The notes under the pieces were generated by a model. It saw nothing but the letters and a program-made list of their open reading frames with translations. It did no database searches and was not told the DNA's origin. Position numbers and translations under genes: made by a program. Positions 17,557-26,195 of a stretch of DNA of 64,000 nt are shown piece by piece (within the stretch, counting starts at the first letter, position 1; the number at the start of each line of letters is the position of its first letter). The stretch covers positions 1 through 64,000 of the forward strand of contig NZ_BSPW01000084.1 of assembly GCF_030161235.1 (NCBI RefSeq), read 5' to 3'. Source of the DNA: Vibrio zhanjiangensis. Its GTDB lineage: Bacteria; Pseudomonadota; Gammaproteobacteria; Enterobacterales; Vibrionaceae.

Positions 17557-18649
17557 GTTGCTCACCTTAATCGCTACGCTCACCAGTGGAGAGTTTGAAC
17601 ACCCATTCTGGTTTCTCATTCTGCCTTTACCGATCGCTATTTATTATTTTGTGCCAGCTTATCGCACCAAACAAATGGCAATCAAAGTGCCTTTTTTTAA
17701 ATTGCTGGTCAATGCGATTGGTGAGACACCTTCAGAGGGAGCAAGCCAACTGACGCCGAGTTGGTGGCAACGCGCAGCCTTAGTACTCTCTTGGGTACTC
17801 GTGGTTACTGCTCTTGCAAAGCCAACGATTCTGGGGCCGGTGCAAGTTCGCGAGAGTTTAGGACGCGATATTATGGTAGTTGTCGACTTGTCTGGTTCAA
17901 TGGCCGAGCAAGATTTTATGTCTAAAACGGGCGATGCAATAACTCGCCTTGATGCGGTTAAAGAAGTGCTGGCGGATTTCATTAAATCACGCCAAGGTGA
18001 TCGGCTTGGTTTGATTCTCTTTGGGGATGCTGCCTTTGTCCAAACACCATTTACTCCAGATCAACAAGTGTGGCTGGAATTACTTCAGCAAACGGATGTT
18101 GCGATGGCAGGGCAAAGTACTCATCTTGGCGATGCTATTGGACTGGCGATAAAAGTATTTCAGCAAAGCGGTCAATCTCGTGGTAAGCGAGAAAGTGATC
18201 GTCAAAAGGTGGCCATAGTGCTGACCGATGGCAATGATACTGGCAGTTTTGTTGAGCCGATTGATGCGGCGAAAGTCGCGAAAGCAAAAGGTGTTCGTAT
18301 TCATGTGATTGCAATGGGTAATCCTAAAACGGTTGGGGAAAATGCATTAGATCAAGAGACGATCACGCGCATTACAAAGGATTCTGGCGGTGAGGCGTTT
18401 GAAGCACTAAATCGAGAAGAACTGAACAATGCTTATATGGCAATCAGCCAATTGGAGCCACAACTTTATGACAGTACCACATTTCGACCAAAACAAAGTA
18501 TTCATCATTATCTGATTGCCTTGGTTGTGTTGATGTATTTAACCGCATTTTCACTCGCAACGATAAAACGCAAGCGTCTTTTAAGTCCCAAGCGATTGTC
18601 CAGTGCTCAAGATAAGGAGGCGAATGTCTTAGGTGAACACCATGGTTGA
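17549..18649 (+). CDS. VWA-domain membrane protein (BatA-like)
   Basis: The 366-residue protein has membrane segments near 20-35, 75-92 and 320-340. A von Willebrand A domain lies between the second and third, with an intact MIDAS motif DLSGS (VVVDLSGSMAEQD) and the TDGNDTG metal-binding loop. BatA-like proteins work with MoxR and the following Bat proteins in envelope processes such as stress tolerance; the exact reaction is unknown. It overlaps both neighbours. Confidence 0.9.
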   Translation: MNELLTLIATLTSGEFEHPFWFLILPLPIAIYYFVPAYRTKQMAIKVPFFKLLVNAIGETPSEGASQLTPSWWQRAALVLSWVLVVTALAKPTILGPVQVRESLGRDIMVVVDLSGSMAEQDFMSKTGDAITRLDAVKEVLADFIKSRQGDRLGLILFGDAAFVQTPFTPDQQVWLELLQQTDVAMAGQSTHLGDAIGLAIKVFQQSGQSRGKRESDRQKVAIVLTDGNDTGSFVEPIDAAKVAKAKGVRIHVIAMGNPKTVGENALDQETITRITKDSGGEAFEALNREELNNAYMAISQLEPQLYDSTTFRPKQSIHHYLIALVVLMYLTAFSLATIKRKRLLSPKRLSSAQDKEANVLGEHHG

Positions 18650-20360
18650 TACCTCAAACATAGAGCCGCTTTTGGCTCAGTTTCACTTTATTCGTCCGCT
18701 TTGGCTTCTGGCGTTTATCCCTATGCTTTTTTTATTGTGGTTAAGATGGAGAGAAGAAAACAAGCCGAGCTGGAAGGATGTATTGCCTGAACATTTGCGC
18801 CAAGCCCTGACGTTGGGTGAACAGGGCTGGCGTAGACAATTACCACTTAAGCTGCTGGTTGTGATCATTGGATTAGCCGTCATTGCTTGTGCCGGACCAA
18901 GTTGGCAACGCCAAGCTTCGCCTTTTGGAGAAGATAAAGCATCCATGTTGGTTATTTTGGATGCTAGCGACTCTATGATGCAAACCGATTTACCTCCCAA
19001 TCGTTTAGAGCGAGCTAAACATAAAATTCAAGACTTGATGTCAAGAAGAAATGGTGGCAATACGGGTCTTGTTGTATTTGCAGGGTCTGCTCATATTGCT
19101 ATGCCCATTACTCAAGATAGCAAGGTATTTACCCCTTTTCTTAGCGCTATTTCACCTGAAATTATGCCAATTGAAGGTAAAATGGCCGAAAAAGCATTAC
19201 CTCTAATTGAGCAGCAATTAAAAGGTGAATTAGGCTCGACAGTACTGTTGGTCACCGATGGCGTCAATCCGACGACCATCGAGGCTTACCAAACCTATTT
19301 CGCTGATAAACCTTATCAACTGTTGATTTTGGCGGCAGGAAATACTGATATTGTCTCTAATAGCCCAGTTGACATGGGCTCTCTCAGCGCACTTGCCAAA
19401 GTAACCTCAGGACACCTAATTGAGGTGACCATTGATAACTCAGATATCGAAACATTAAATCGCTATATAGAACGTAACATGCAACTCAATGGTGAATCGT
19501 CGATGCCATGGCAAGATATGGGGTATCCATTGTTGGCCCCAATAGCTTTGCTGATGTTGCTGTGGTTTCGTAGAGGCTGGTTGGTGCAATGGTGTTTGGT
19601 TGCTGCTATTTCTGCCACAATTGTGTTGCCTCACAAAGCGGTGGCAGAAACGGTGTCACTGAAAGCTAAGACGACGGAGCAAGCGGCAGTGCGAACGATG
19701 TCAGATAAAGTGTCTCAATGGTGGTGGGACTTATGGCTAACTCCCAACCAACAAGGTCAGCGGTGGTTTAATAATTATGATTATTTGGAGGCGGCTAAAC
19801 ATTTTACCGATCCTTTAAGAAAAGGCACGGCGTACTATTATGCTGGGGAATATAAGCTTGCTCATAGCGCATTTTTGGAGATGCAGAGTGGTTCGTCGCA
19901 AGCAATGCAAAACATAGGATTATATAACGCCGCCAGCGCACTAGCGCGTCAGCGAGAATATTTGGCTGCCCGGGATGTACTTCAATCTCTTGTCGAGACT
20001 GGCGAGTTGCATCCAAAATTACGCGCGGATGCAGAGCATAACTTGCACGTTATCAATGGGATAATACAAGAAATCAATCAAATGAGTGAAAGCCAAGCTG
20101 GAACCGAGAACGATACATCGACAGAGTTAGGTGAAAACCCACAAACGGCTGAGGGAGCCGATGAGAAAACGTCGGCGGAGCTACTGCTTAAAGAGACGCT
20201 ATCGGCCAGTGATATTCTGGCAGATCAAGCGCTTGCTGATAAATGGTTAAAGCGTGTAGAAGCCGATCCCAAACACTTTTTGCGGACTAAATTTCAGATT
20301 CAGTTACGTGAAACACGTCAACGGTCTACTCATTCGGCGCCAAAGGAGCAAACCCAATGA
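18642..20360 (+). CDS. VWA plus TPR membrane protein (BatB/BatC fusion type)
   Basis: With ATG 18642 the protein has 572 residues; a GTG at 18633 has a GGAGG 12 bases upstream and is an alternative. It has membrane segments near 20-35 and 60-80, a VWA domain with MIDAS DASDS (VILDASDSMMQTD) and VTDGVNP, a membrane pair around 295-330, and then a periplasmic region with TPR-like helices (YYAGEYKLAHSAFLEMQSGS). This joins the BatB and BatC functions in one chain. It overlaps batA by 8 bases and batD by 4 bases (ATGA). Confidence 0.88.
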   Translation: MVDTSNIEPLLAQFHFIRPLWLLAFIPMLFLLWLRWREENKPSWKDVLPEHLRQALTLGEQGWRRQLPLKLLVVIIGLAVIACAGPSWQRQASPFGEDKASMLVILDASDSMMQTDLPPNRLERAKHKIQDLMSRRNGGNTGLVVFAGSAHIAMPITQDSKVFTPFLSAISPEIMPIEGKMAEKALPLIEQQLKGELGSTVLLVTDGVNPTTIEAYQTYFADKPYQLLILAAGNTDIVSNSPVDMGSLSALAKVTSGHLIEVTIDNSDIETLNRYIERNMQLNGESSMPWQDMGYPLLAPIALLMLLWFRRGWLVQWCLVAAISATIVLPHKAVAETVSLKAKTTEQAAVRTMSDKVSQWWWDLWLTPNQQGQRWFNNYDYLEAAKHFTDPLRKGTAYYYAGEYKLAHSAFLEMQSGSSQAMQNIGLYNAASALARQREYLAARDVLQSLVETGELHPKLRADAEHNLHVINGIIQEINQMSESQAGTENDTSTELGENPQTAEGADEKTSAELLLKETLSASDILADQALADKWLKRVEADPKHFLRTKFQIQLRETRQRSTHSAPKEQTQ

Positions 20361-21664
20361 ACGTTTCGTTGAAATGCTGTTTGTCCAGCGGCCTAGTTTG
20401 GCTATTGATGTCTGTTGCTATCATGGCTTCAAGTGTTGCTCGCGCACAAGATATACTGGATCTTGAACGTAGTCATGACGTTGAGCTTTTGGTATGGGTA
20501 GGTAAACCAGTTAAAGAACCAAATCGCTCGAAAACACCCCAATTTAGTGTTAATGAGCAAGTGATTTTATACATTGAAGTCGCTACACCACGCTGGTTTA
20601 CTGGCGGGACTCGTATTGGCAGTATTGAAATACCCAATGTTATTGTCAAGCAGCGCAATCAACTGGCCACCAATTACACTGAGAAAAAACTAGGTAAAAC
20701 TTGGTCTCGGCAACGTTGGGAGGTTACTCTCTACCCTCAATCTTCTGGTAAGTTTGTTGTTCCGTCTATCCCTGTCCGTATTCAAGTTTCAGCGCCCAAT
20801 GGAGAAAAAGTGACGGGGACTTTGTATACCAAGCCAATTCATTTTTTAGCGAGTGTTCCTTCGGGCCTTCTCAGTGATAACACACCGTGGTTTACGGCAA
20901 CGGATGTGAAGCTGAAACAGAACTGGTCAACGTCACATGAAGATCTCAAAGTGGGAGATGTGATTACGCGAAGTGTCGCTATCGACGTCAAAGATAGCCT
21001 TTCGGTGTTGCTTCCGGAACTTTTGTCCAAGCAAGCGACTCCCCAGTACCAAACATACTCGAAACCCAACACTCTGACAGACACGCAAACTCGAGGCAAT
21101 TATCAGTCAAGTCGCATTGAAGAAGTGGTTTACGTGCTCCAACAAGGTGGTGAAGTTCGTATCCCTGAGTACAGGTTTCAATGGTGGAATAGCAAGACCA
21201 AACAGCTTGAAACAGAGGTTGTTGCTGGAAAAATGTTCACTGTGAAACATACCCTTAAGTCATTTTTACTGGCCTACGCATGGTGGTTGTGGGCTAGCGT
21301 GACGTTAATCTCAGCCATTATTATTGTAGCCATTATCGCGCGTCGATACTATCGCGCTCACCCAATGCCATCATGGTGGGTTTTCCACAAGACGCTAAGA
21401 CAACAGCATTGGGCCGTCGCTCGGACTCTGTTGTATAAACATTTATGGATAAATACCAATAAGTTAGAGCTGACAAAAGCAGATTCTTCAGATAACTGGC
21501 AAACACTGAGCGGCCGTCTTCAAGGTGGCTATCAAGATAAACGTTTATTCAAATCACTATGGAAAGCCATCTCCAGAATGAAATCCGCACGGCAGAGGCT
21601 AGCATTTCCCAAAGCTCTGCCCAAACTTTCCCAGAAGCTCGTAAGCCATCGGGATGACGAGTGA
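20357..21664 (+). CDS. BatD-like exported membrane protein
   Basis: The 435-residue protein has a signal peptide (about 1-30, ending ARA), an Ig-like beta-rich periplasmic region with the VNEQVILYIEV pattern typical of BatD, a second beta domain, a membrane helix at about 302-323 and a basic cytoplasmic tail. It is the last gene of the moxR-bat unit, coupled by an ATGA overlap. No clear terminator was seen before the LysR gene. Confidence 0.85.
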   Translation: MNVSLKCCLSSGLVWLLMSVAIMASSVARAQDILDLERSHDVELLVWVGKPVKEPNRSKTPQFSVNEQVILYIEVATPRWFTGGTRIGSIEIPNVIVKQRNQLATNYTEKKLGKTWSRQRWEVTLYPQSSGKFVVPSIPVRIQVSAPNGEKVTGTLYTKPIHFLASVPSGLLSDNTPWFTATDVKLKQNWSTSHEDLKVGDVITRSVAIDVKDSLSVLLPELLSKQATPQYQTYSKPNTLTDTQTRGNYQSSRIEEVVYVLQQGGEVRIPEYRFQWWNSKTKQLETEVVAGKMFTVKHTLKSFLLAYAWWLWASVTLISAIIIVAIIARRYYRAHPMPSWWVFHKTLRQQHWAVARTLLYKHLWINTNKLELTKADSSDNWQTLSGRLQGGYQDKRLFKSLWKAISRMKSARQRLAFPKALPKLSQKLVSHRDDE

Positions 21665-21809
21665 CCTGTCAACAAAGTGAAGAAATCTTGGGTTAATCGA
21701 ACGATTGATCTGTCCAAAACACGTATCGCAGCGCAGTTTTTTTATTTTAAGTCGTTATGTTTGGGCCAGTTGGTTAGAATAAGGCCATGTTCGATTTTGT
21801 GTTGGCACA

Positions 21810-22718
21810 ATGAAAAGTACAGACTTAAACCTTATCCCTATATTTGTGGCGATATACGAAGAAAAGAACCTATCCAAAGCCGCAGCTCGTCTGGATATTA
21901 GTCAGCCTGCCGTCAGCAAAGCTCTGGCTAGACTGAGAGATATCTATGATGAGCCTTTATTTCATCGCAGTACATCGGGTGTCGAACCGACCAGTTTTGC
22001 TACTGATATTTATCCTGCAATGTTAGCAGCGCTAAAGAATTTTAACTCGACGTTATCGGCTTCAAGTCGATTTGATCCTAAAGTATCAAATCGAATTTTT
22101 TCGATTGCTTGTTTGTCGGTGGCAAGTTACGAGTTGGTACCACAGCTTATGAGTCAGATTCGTCAGCAAGCGCCCAACATTGCTTTGGAAGTTCACCCTT
22201 TATTTACTAAAGATTATGAAAGTGATCTGCGCTTACAGCGCTATGACTTGATCATAGATCTGCCCCCGCGTGGGCGTACTGTATTGAAAACAGAAGTAAT
22301 TTTCTCAGAGCGTTTAATGGTGGTATGCAGCGCCGAACATCCTCGTATCAAAGAATCGTGTAGCGTTGAACAGTTTTTAGCAGAGGAGCATGCGGTTGTG
22401 TCTCGGTGGCAGGCAAGAGACAGTTTACTCACTGGTGAAGACATTGAAGATTTGGCGCGGCGCAACATTGTTTATCGAGCCGCAGGCGCCATGGAAATGC
22501 TACCTGTGATCAATAACAGTGAGATCATCGGTACTCTGCCACAATCGACCATCGAGCATTTTTCCAAAACTTATGACCTTAAGGCGCTGCCTTTACCGTT
22601 TAGTGACAGTATTCATGACTTGTACGCAATTTGGCACTCGAGTCGCACCAATGAAAGTGCGCACCAATGGTTGAGGTTGCAAATTAAACAGGCAGGAAAG
22701 GCGATAAAAAAATCGTAG
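21810..22718 (+). CDS. LysR-family transcriptional regulator
   Basis: The 302-residue protein has an N-terminal winged helix (MKSTDLNLIPIFVAIYEEK, then LSKAAARLDISQPAVSKAL) and a LysR substrate-binding domain with the RYDLIIDLPPRGR region. It lies inside the sulfatase island between the Bat operon and the convergent HAD gene, and is the only DNA-binding protein there, so control of the sulfatase genes is likely. Dyads of the general LysR form occur at 10685, 14983 and 24746. The inducer is unknown. Confidence 0.9.
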   Translation: MKSTDLNLIPIFVAIYEEKNLSKAAARLDISQPAVSKALARLRDIYDEPLFHRSTSGVEPTSFATDIYPAMLAALKNFNSTLSASSRFDPKVSNRIFSIACLSVASYELVPQLMSQIRQQAPNIALEVHPLFTKDYESDLRLQRYDLIIDLPPRGRTVLKTEVIFSERLMVVCSAEHPRIKESCSVEQFLAEEHAVVSRWQARDSLLTGEDIEDLARRNIVYRAAGAMEMLPVINNSEIIGTLPQSTIEHFSKTYDLKALPLPFSDSIHDLYAIWHSSRTNESAHQWLRLQIKQAGKAIKKS

Positions 22719-22742
22719 AGCGAAGGGTAAGCTCTACTATCA

Positions 22743-22766
22743 AAACTCCCCAAAAAAGGGGAGTTT
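22743..22766. terminator. Bidirectional terminator between LysR and HAD genes
   Basis: AAACTCCCC / GGGGAGTTT form a 9-bp stem around AAAAAA, with A/T runs built into the stem ends so that either direction can end in T residues. Confidence 0.75.
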
Positions 22767-22776
22767 AGCGGATAGC

Positions 22777-23757
22777 TTAGTAAACAGTGCACCATTCTTT
22801 TTTCATATCAATAAGGTGCCAATTGTCACGTTGGTTGGCCTCATCCATGGCCTTATCTAGGTGGCCGACACTTGATTCTCTATCATATTGCCACTCTCTG
22901 TCTTTATCCGTATGATGCACAATCATCGCCATAGCGTTAGGCTGGCTTGTGGCCCATTGCATCATGGCTTGATCGCCGTCTGAATTACCAATCGCAAGTA
23001 CCGGTTTTTTGCCGATGACGTGTTGGATATTTTCAACCTTCACGGCCTTGTCATCGATACTTAAGATGTCATTGAGCTTTGTGACGGTTGGATTACCCTT
23101 GTTAAAGTCGTATTGGTATTTGAGTGCACTGCCAATGATTTGCTCACTTGGGATATTGTACACTTCTGTCGCCCAGACTCGCATGAAATCAACGCCACCA
23201 CCTGACACAATGTATGTCTTGAAGCCATTGTCTTGAAGGTAGGTGAGCATTTCACGCATGGGTTTATAGGTAAGGTCTGTATACGCTTTGTTAAAACGCG
23301 GATCTTTTGCCGCCTCTAGCCATGTTGCCACGCGGTTTTGGTACTCGTCAACGGTGATGCCACTGTGTGTCGCTGTCACTATGTCTAAAAGTGCCTTTTC
23401 ACCCCCTTTAAAAACGCCTGGTATATCGTTGTTCAGGACCGACTTGAATGGCTCCTGCGTTTTCCACTCTGGATGGGCACTTGCCATTGACTTGACTTGG
23501 TCGAAGGCGAAAACGAGTTGGAAATAATAGGGTTTTTCTGACCAAAGTGTCCCGTCGTTATCAAACACAGCAATACGGTCCTGCTCTGGGATAAAGGTGT
23601 TTTGCGACTTATCGGTGGCTTGGGAGACAAATCGAGTGATTTCACTTTTGCTAGCGCCATCTTTCCATGAAGGCAGTATATTTGGATCACAATCTAAAGC
23701 CATGGTGGAGAATGATAGACCGGATAAGACGGCTAGGGTACAGAGACGTTTTTTCAT
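22777..23757 (-). CDS. Exported HAD-superfamily phosphatase
   Basis: The 326-residue protein has a signal peptide (about 1-20, ending MALDC). HAD motif I reads VFDNDGTLW, motif II TYIVSGGG, and the acidic motif IV IGNSDGD. It resembles periplasmic phosphoserine-phosphatase-like HAD proteins. The nucleophile and acid (D-x-D) are intact, so it is probably active. Its place in the sulfatase island suggests handling of a phosphorylated compound or phosphate scavenging; the substrate is unknown. Confidence 0.85.
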   Translation of the reverse strand: MKKRLCTLAVLSGLSFSTMALDCDPNILPSWKDGASKSEITRFVSQATDKSQNTFIPEQDRIAVFDNDGTLWSEKPYYFQLVFAFDQVKSMASAHPEWKTQEPFKSVLNNDIPGVFKGGEKALLDIVTATHSGITVDEYQNRVATWLEAAKDPRFNKAYTDLTYKPMREMLTYLQDNGFKTYIVSGGGVDFMRVWATEVYNIPSEQIIGSALKYQYDFNKGNPTVTKLNDILSIDDKAVKVENIQHVIGKKPVLAIGNSDGDQAMMQWATSQPNAMAMIVHHTDKDREWQYDRESSVGHLDKAMDEANQRDNWHLIDMKKEWCTVY

Positions 23758-23897
23758 ATTATTGGTTACCTATGTGTTGTTGTTATCGATGCAAACACAG
23801 AAATGGAAAGCTTGAGGTTTTCTGTATTTGGCGAGTTTCTCATGCGTTCAACAAGACGTTAGATTGATGCTATGGAGCTTAAGCCATCGATGTGTCG

Positions 23898-24686
23898 CTA
23901 ATCGATGTCTTTAGCTAAGCGAAGTCCCATGTCCGACATAATAATAGACTGACTGGCAAAATCTCGGCGGTAATTCTCTGATTCATTTGCATCATAGGCA
24001 AAGCTTCCACCTCGAACAGACTTGTGCGCTAAACCTGCCTTTTCGTCTTTGGCGTTGTTTGGGTTATCCGCTGGGCCAAATCGGTAAAAAGTATCGTCAT
24101 ACGAATCAATGACAAATTCACCCACATTGCCCGTCATGTCATAAAGGCCGAGTTCGTTAGGCTGTTTTTGCCCAACAGCATGGGCTTGATTGTTTGAATT
24201 GGCCGCATACCAAGCGACATCGTCAATATTATTTGAGCCAGAATAGGTGAAGCCAAGGCTCTCATTGCCACCTTTAGCTGCAAATTCCCATTCAGCTTCG
24301 GTAGGAAGCCGGTAGTGCTCACCAGTCAACTGATTGAGTTTATTGATAAAGTAATTTGCTTGTTGCCAACTTAAGTTATTTACGGGGATATTTGGGTCTT
24401 GAAAATAACTCAGAGAGGAGCCCATGACGGATTCAAACAGCTCTTGTGTGACCTCAAACTTAGCCATATAGAAACTATGCACTGCCACTTCTCTGGCGGG
24501 CTTTTCCGCTTTGCTTGCCAAGTTGTCATTCGAGCCCTGAATATAGGTCCCCCCGCTTACTAGGACCATAGTTTGGTCAATATTGGCCGCAATAGGATGG
24601 GGAGGCTGAGTCGCACAGCTACTGACTAAAAAGCCCGATGAGACAATAAACAACGTAGATAGGTATTGGCTTTTGAGTTGTGTCAT
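23898..24686 (-). CDS. SUMF1/FGE-fold lipoprotein, apparently without catalytic cysteines
   Basis: From ATG 24686 the product has 262 residues and a lipoprotein signal with lipobox LVSSC. It carries the formylglycine-generating-enzyme-like fold: MVLVSGGTYIQGS, KFEVTQELFESVMG, RLPTEAEWEFAAKGG, GLYDMTGNVGEFV, SVRGGSFAYD, MGLRLAKD. The paired active-site cysteines of true FGE near the C-terminus are absent (SENYRRDFASQ instead). It is therefore unlikely to mature the sulfatases itself and may be a structural or binding lipoprotein. It is divergent from the maturase gene. Confidence 0.82.
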   Translation of the reverse strand: MTQLKSQYLSTLFIVSSGFLVSSCATQPPHPIAANIDQTMVLVSGGTYIQGSNDNLASKAEKPAREVAVHSFYMAKFEVTQELFESVMGSSLSYFQDPNIPVNNLSWQQANYFINKLNQLTGEHYRLPTEAEWEFAAKGGNESLGFTYSGSNNIDDVAWYAANSNNQAHAVGQKQPNELGLYDMTGNVGEFVIDSYDDTFYRFGPADNPNNAKDEKAGLAHKSVRGGSFAYDANESENYRRDFASQSIIMSDMGLRLAKDID

Positions 24687-24745
24687 CGATAAGTTCTCTC
24701 TCAAAAAGTGAAGGCTCAGGTTAGCAGTAATAGCCATGAAAAAAG

Positions 24746-24762
24746 GTTATATCGGGTATAAC
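24746..24762. promoter_or_regulatory. Inverted repeat GTTATA-N5-TATAAC in the maturase/lipoprotein divergent region
   Basis: The arms GTTATA and TATAAC are separated by TCGGG. The half-sites are those of the 10685 and 14983 dyads but in the opposite relative orientation. It lies about 60 bases upstream of the lipoprotein gene and 100 bases upstream of the maturase gene. Confidence 0.35.
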
Positions 24763-24862
24763 AAGCCTGTTGCATTAATGGCACTTATGATGAGTTCAAT
24801 TAGGCGAGAGTGGAATGGTTTAAATGTGCTCGCCAGACTTTCATATCGAATAAAGGTGATTT

Positions 24863-26185
24863 ATGCATATTACTCAAGGGCCTCAGTTCAACGGTAAAGC
24901 ATCTAAACGCTTACATGTGATGGCCAAACCCATTGGGGCCGTGTGCAACATTGACTGCACTTATTGCTATTACCTCAGCAAACAGGACTTGCTTGAGTAT
25001 AAACAAGGCTGTTCACCCATTATGGACGATGAGACATTAGAAGCTTACATCCGTCAGTATATTGAAGGTCAAAATACACCTGAAATCATTTTCTCTTGGC
25101 AAGGTGGTGAGCCGACAATGCTGGGTTTGGACTATTTTAAAAAGATTGTTGAACTTCAGGCTCAGTACAAGCCAATTGGTGTCACTATCGCCAATGATTT
25201 GCAGACCAATGGCACTTTACTTAATGATGAGTGGTGTACCTTTTTGAAAGAGAACAATTTCTTGGTCGGTCTGAGTATTGATGGTCCAGAAATGCTGCAT
25301 AATGCCTATCGAACCAATCGTGCGGGTCGTGGAACTTTTAAGCAAGTGATGAATGCGGTTGAGCTGTTACATAAACATGATGTCAAGTTCGCCACCTTGA
25401 CTTGTGTCAACAACCTAACCAGTCGTAATCCACTGGAAGTGTACCGCTTTCTGCGAGATGAGGTGCGCTCTCCGCAAATGCAGTTTATTCCGATTGTAGA
25501 GCAGAAAACATTTCGCACAAAAGCCCCTCAAACTTGGCAGCCGCAAGAGCAGTTAAAACAAGGCGATAAACGCTTGATTCCAGGCCATAGAGAATCCGTT
25601 GTTGAACCTTGGTGTGTGGCAGATGAAGCATGGGGAAACTTTCTGATTGCAATCTTTGACGAATGGATTCAAAACGATATAGGTAAAGTGTTTGTACAAT
25701 ATTTCGAAGCCAGTATAGAGACTTGGATGGGGCGGAAAAATCCTTTATGCACCTTAGGTGAGATATGTGGTAAAGGGTTGGCCATGGAGCCCAATGGTGA
25801 CGTATTTTCGTGCGATCACTATGTTTATCCGGAATATAAAATCGGCAATATCCATCATCAAAAATTAGAGACATTGGCTTACAGCCGTGAGCAGCAAAAG
25901 TTTGGCTTTGCTAAAAAGCGCACATTGCCTTTGCAATGCCAAAGATGTGACTATCAATTCGCTTGTTACGGAGAGTGTCCGAAAAACCGGTTTGTCCGCA
26001 GTCAGGATGGCGAGTCTGGTTTGAACTATTTGTGTGCAGGCTGGAAGAAGTTTTTCACTCATGCTGACAAGGCTATTGCGTACGTCCTTCGTGCCACGGG
26101 TAACCCTGTCGCTCATGGAAAATATAGTGATGCTTTGCTGCGCGAACATCTTGCCAAGCACCCAAGATTTGAAACTAAGTTTTAA
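24863..26185 (+). CDS. Anaerobic sulfatase-maturating radical-SAM enzyme (anSME)
   Basis: This 440-residue cytoplasmic radical-SAM protein oxidises the active-site Cys or Ser of sulfatases to formylglycine before export. The SAM-cluster motif is CNIDCTYC (CX3CX2C) followed by YYL. Downstream are WQGGEPTMLG and LQTNGTLL. The C-terminal SPASM region has the cysteines for two more clusters (CTLGEICGKG, DVFSCDHYVYPEYKIGN, CQRCDYQFACYGECPKNRF). Its substrates are very probably the two Cys-type sulfatases at 9032 and 10923. RBS AAAGGTG precedes ATG 24863. The next gene follows after 10 bases. Confidence 0.95.
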   Translation: MHITQGPQFNGKASKRLHVMAKPIGAVCNIDCTYCYYLSKQDLLEYKQGCSPIMDDETLEAYIRQYIEGQNTPEIIFSWQGGEPTMLGLDYFKKIVELQAQYKPIGVTIANDLQTNGTLLNDEWCTFLKENNFLVGLSIDGPEMLHNAYRTNRAGRGTFKQVMNAVELLHKHDVKFATLTCVNNLTSRNPLEVYRFLRDEVRSPQMQFIPIVEQKTFRTKAPQTWQPQEQLKQGDKRLIPGHRESVVEPWCVADEAWGNFLIAIFDEWIQNDIGKVFVQYFEASIETWMGRKNPLCTLGEICGKGLAMEPNGDVFSCDHYVYPEYKIGNIHHQKLETLAYSREQQKFGFAKKRTLPLQCQRCDYQFACYGECPKNRFVRSQDGESGLNYLCAGWKKFFTHADKAIAYVLRATGNPVAHGKYSDALLREHLAKHPRFETKF

Positions 26186-26195
26186 GGTGGGGTTG

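Noticed and set aside
23898..24686. Call as an active aerobic formylglycine-generating enzyme
   Set aside because: The C-terminal active-site cysteines are missing and the protein is a lipoprotein; the radical-SAM enzyme is the likely maturase.
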